Assembly (NCBI RefSeq): GCF_006496635.1
Contig: NZ_CP022958.1
Span: 5,332,001 to 5,396,000, forward strand
Source of the DNA: Azoarcus sp. DD4
GTDB lineage: Bacteria; Pseudomonadota; Gammaproteobacteria; Burkholderiales; Rhodocyclaceae
Direction of reading: 5' to 3'
DNA: 64,000 bases
Positions 62,143-64,000 of the stretch are shown here, piece after piece (position 1 is the first letter of the stretch; each line of letters opens with the position of its first letter). Made by a program: the position numbers and the translations under genes. The notes under the pieces are model-generated. The model worked only from the letters and a program-made list of their open reading frames with translations, searched no databases and was not told the DNA's origin.

Positions 62143-63045
62143 TCACGTGGAGACTGTCTGGTTGGCTGCGGCCGGCATCTCGGCGAGAAGCGCCGTCCGC
62201 AGTACGTTGGGTAGCGCGAATTGCGCGCAATGGAGCTCGCCATTGTAGTGCCGCAGCGTATTCATCCTGCGGTCAACCAGGCGCCGCTCGACTTCCGCCG
62301 CGTCCAGCGCACGAGGATCGAGATCGTCTGCGGCGCAGGCCATGGCCCAGGAACCCCCATACAAGGGGATATCGACCAGGTAAGGTCTCGGCGTGCGGAA
62401 GACCCGCGACAGCGCCGCCATCAGCGCGCCGACCTGAGCGCGCTGATAGAACGGAGATCCAAGCTGGACCACAAGCGCTCCGCCGTGATTGAGACAGCCG
62501 TGGCACAACCGGAAGAAGGACTCCTTGTGCAACGCTGCGGCCGGACCATCGGCACCAGTCAGATCGAAGATGATCAGATCGTAGGATGCACTGGCAGCCG
62601 AAGCCGTCCGTGTCACGTGGTCGAAACCGTCACCGATGCGCAGGTCCACCCGGGGATCGTCGAACACGCCTTGCTGCACACTCGCCAGATAGCGCCTGCC
62701 GAGATCCACGACCGCGGCGTCGAGCTCGACCACGACAACACGCTCCATAGAAGGATGGCGCAGCAGTTCGCGAACGGACGCGCCGTCTCCCCCTCCTATC
62801 ACCAGAGCGCACCGCGGCGAAGGGTGAGCAATGGCAGCCACATGGACCAGGCTTTCATGACCGTGAAACTCGTCCGCCTCCGAAGCCATGAAATGGCCAT
62901 CCAGTGAATAGAGCCGGCCAAATTCCGGCGTTTCCCAGACTTCGAAAGCCTGGAAGGGCGAGCGCCCCTTCGCCAGCAGGCGCCCGCCCCCAAGGACGAG
63001 TTCCGTTGTTCGCCCTAACGCATCAGCCACACGGGTTTCGGTCAT
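62143..63045 (-). CDS. speE: Spermidine synthase-like (SpeE family) polyamine aminopropyltransferase
   Basis: A 300-residue soluble protein of the spermidine-synthase fold that would transfer an aminopropyl group from decarboxylated SAM to putrescine. The core holds FGRLYSLDGHFMASEADEF, HESLVHVAAIAHPSPRCALVIGGGDGASVREL and the catalytic Asp in FDLTGADGPA. GGAG precedes ATG 63045. No adjacent SAM decarboxylase gene is seen. The stop overlaps the upstream option for the rsmB start. Confidence 0.85.
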   Translation of the reverse strand: MTETRVADALGRTTELVLGGGRLLAKGRSPFQAFEVWETPEFGRLYSLDGHFMASEADEFHGHESLVHVAAIAHPSPRCALVIGGGDGASVRELLRHPSMERVVVVELDAAVVDLGRRYLASVQQGVFDDPRVDLRIGDGFDHVTRTASAASASYDLIIFDLTGADGPAAALHKESFFRLCHGCLNHGGALVVQLGSPFYQRAQVGALMAALSRVFRTPRPYLVDIPLYGGSWAMACAADDLDPRALDAAEVERRLVDRRMNTLRHYNGELHCAQFALPNVLRTALLAEMPAAANQTVST

Positions 63046-63126
63046 ACCCTGCTCCGAAGGGAGGCATAGGCCGAAACGCGGTTCGCATCGGCATACCTCA
63101 TGTGGATTCTGAGCCCCGGCCTGCTG

Positions 63127-63142
63127 CTTTGTTCCACGTGAA
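63127..63142. promoter_or_regulatory. parS-like centromere site (left copy)
   Basis: TGTTCCACGTGAAACG matches 15 of 16 positions of the ParB-binding consensus TGTTNCACGTGAAACA. It lies in the 139-bp spacer between speE and the permease gene. Confidence 0.88.
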
Positions 63143-63184
63143 ACGCACATCCGTCACACCTGCCGAGACGCCGAATGCTCCGGC

Positions 63185-63955
63185 TCACGCGAAGAAAGTG
63201 TCATACGCCAGCTTGGCGATCAGAACACTGACCACGACCAGGAACATCTTGCGCACGAAGCCTGCGCCATGCCTCAAGGCAACGCGCGAGCCTAAGACCG
63301 CGCCGCTCAAGTTGCACAGCGCCATCACCCCAGCCAGTTTCCACAGCAAATCGACGTTGGTTGCAAAGAATCCGATCGCCGCAAGGTTGGTGGCGACATT
63401 GAGAATCTTCGCTGTCACCGACGCCCGCAGGAAGTCCATCCCCAGCAAGCGAATGAAAAGGAAAATCAGAAAACTGCCGGTGCCAGGCCCGAAGAACCCG
63501 TCATAGAAACCGATGACCGCACCGATACCCAGCGCGATCGCAGTCGATCGACGACCATGCTCTGGCTCCGTCGAAACCGTACCGAGATCCTTACGCAAGA
63601 AGGTGTAGATCGCGACGAGGATCAACAGCAACAGGATCAACGGACGCAGCACCGTGGGCGGCAGATACGCCACCGCCTTCGCGCCGTACCAGGATCCCAC
63701 CAGGGCGGCGATGGCACCCGGCAAAGCAACCCGCCACGGGATGCTGACCCGGCGTGAATACTGGATCGCAGCACTCGTGGTCCCGACGATGCTCGCCAAC
63801 TTGTTGGTACCGAACAGCGTCGCCGGCGACGCTGCTGGAAAGGCGGCGAACAGCGCCGGTATTTGTATCAAGCCGCCGCCGCCGACAACCGCGTCGACGA
63901 AGCCCGCGCAGAATGCGGCCAGTCCCAAGGCTAGAAAAAGGAAGTCGGTTTCCAT
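63185..63955 (-). CDS. TauE/SafE-family (sulfite exporter-like) permease
   Basis: A 256-residue inner-membrane protein of about eight helices. The twin TauE repeats are visible: LAAFCAGFVDAVVGGGGLIQIPAL in the first half and GIGAVIGFYDGFFGPGTGSFLIFLF in the second. Family members export sulfite or related anions; this one's substrate is not clear. ATG 63955 is preferred over a GTG at 63958. A parS-like palindrome sits 7 bp upstream. Confidence 0.92.
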   Translation of the reverse strand: METDFLFLALGLAAFCAGFVDAVVGGGGLIQIPALFAAFPAASPATLFGTNKLASIVGTTSAAIQYSRRVSIPWRVALPGAIAALVGSWYGAKAVAYLPPTVLRPLILLLLILVAIYTFLRKDLGTVSTEPEHGRRSTAIALGIGAVIGFYDGFFGPGTGSFLIFLFIRLLGMDFLRASVTAKILNVATNLAAIGFFATNVDLLWKLAGVMALCNLSGAVLGSRVALRHGAGFVRKMFLVVVSVLIAKLAYDTFFA

Positions 63956-63961
63956 CACTGT

Positions 63962-63977
63962 GGTTTCACGTGAAACA
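63962..63977. promoter_or_regulatory. parS-like centromere site (right copy)
   Basis: GGTTTCACGTGAAACA matches 15 of 16 positions of TGTTNCACGTGAAACA, and the inner 14 bases are a perfect palindrome. It is 835 bp from the left copy and 7 bp upstream of the permease start. Paired parS sites usually lie near oriC and parAB. Confidence 0.88.
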
Positions 63978-64000
63978 AAGGGGGACGGGATATCGTCAGG

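Overview
This window is about 64 kb of high-GC, densely packed chromosome. It most resembles a facultatively denitrifying betaproteobacterium of the Rhodocyclales (Azoarcus, Aromatoleum or Thauera type). That placement is an inference from gene content: a nap cluster with narXL and a Dnr-like regulator, metX-metW, ntrYX beside trkA/trkH, DUF3460, DUF4390 and codon usage. No rRNA or tRNA gene, CRISPR array, insertion sequence or prophage was seen.

Layout. 1-8 kb: anaerobic nitrate respiration. napF-D-A-G runs off the left edge on the minus strand behind an FNR/DNR-type box. The narX/narL two-component pair follows, then a divergent Crp/Fnr (Dnr-like) regulator, with a 7-2-7 NarL-type palindrome between them. 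8-20 kb: a DEDDh/GIY-YIG nuclease, a methyltransferase, DUF3460, gmk-rpoZ-spoT and the SOS mutagenesis cassette imuA-imuB-dnaE2 under a clear LexA box. 20-30 kb: a MerR regulator with its target, yicC, a Ser/Thr kinase/PP2C pair, rph-rdgB-hemW, sppA and thiS-thiG-trmB.

30-41 kb is the most distinctive accessory region. An eight-gene minus-strand operon encodes an allophanate hydrolase (AtzF type), a BMP-type ABC importer (binding protein, two permeases, double ATPase), a biuret hydrolase (BiuH type), an isochorismatase-family hydrolase fused to an AtzH-like domain, and an outer-membrane channel. A GntR/FCD regulator lies at its distal end. Together they look like uptake and stepwise deamination of biuret and probably a larger oligo-urea such as triuret, yielding ammonia and CO2. 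Two similar inverted repeats flank the region and could be the GntR operators.

41-50 kb: metX-metW behind a SAM-II riboswitch followed by an intrinsic terminator, a GH19-type muralytic enzyme, a membrane protein with an unrecognised cytosolic domain, ampG, a SMUG1-like uracil-DNA glycosylase, a beta-carbonic anhydrase and a candidate small RNA. 50-64 kb: priA and hemE diverge around an AT-rich spacer with clustered DnaA-like boxes. Then come trkH, trkA, a degenerate ntrX, ntrY, DUF4390, rsmB, speE and a TauE/SafE permease flanked by two parS-like sites. The parS sites and DnaA boxes suggest that the right part of the window lies near the chromosome origin.
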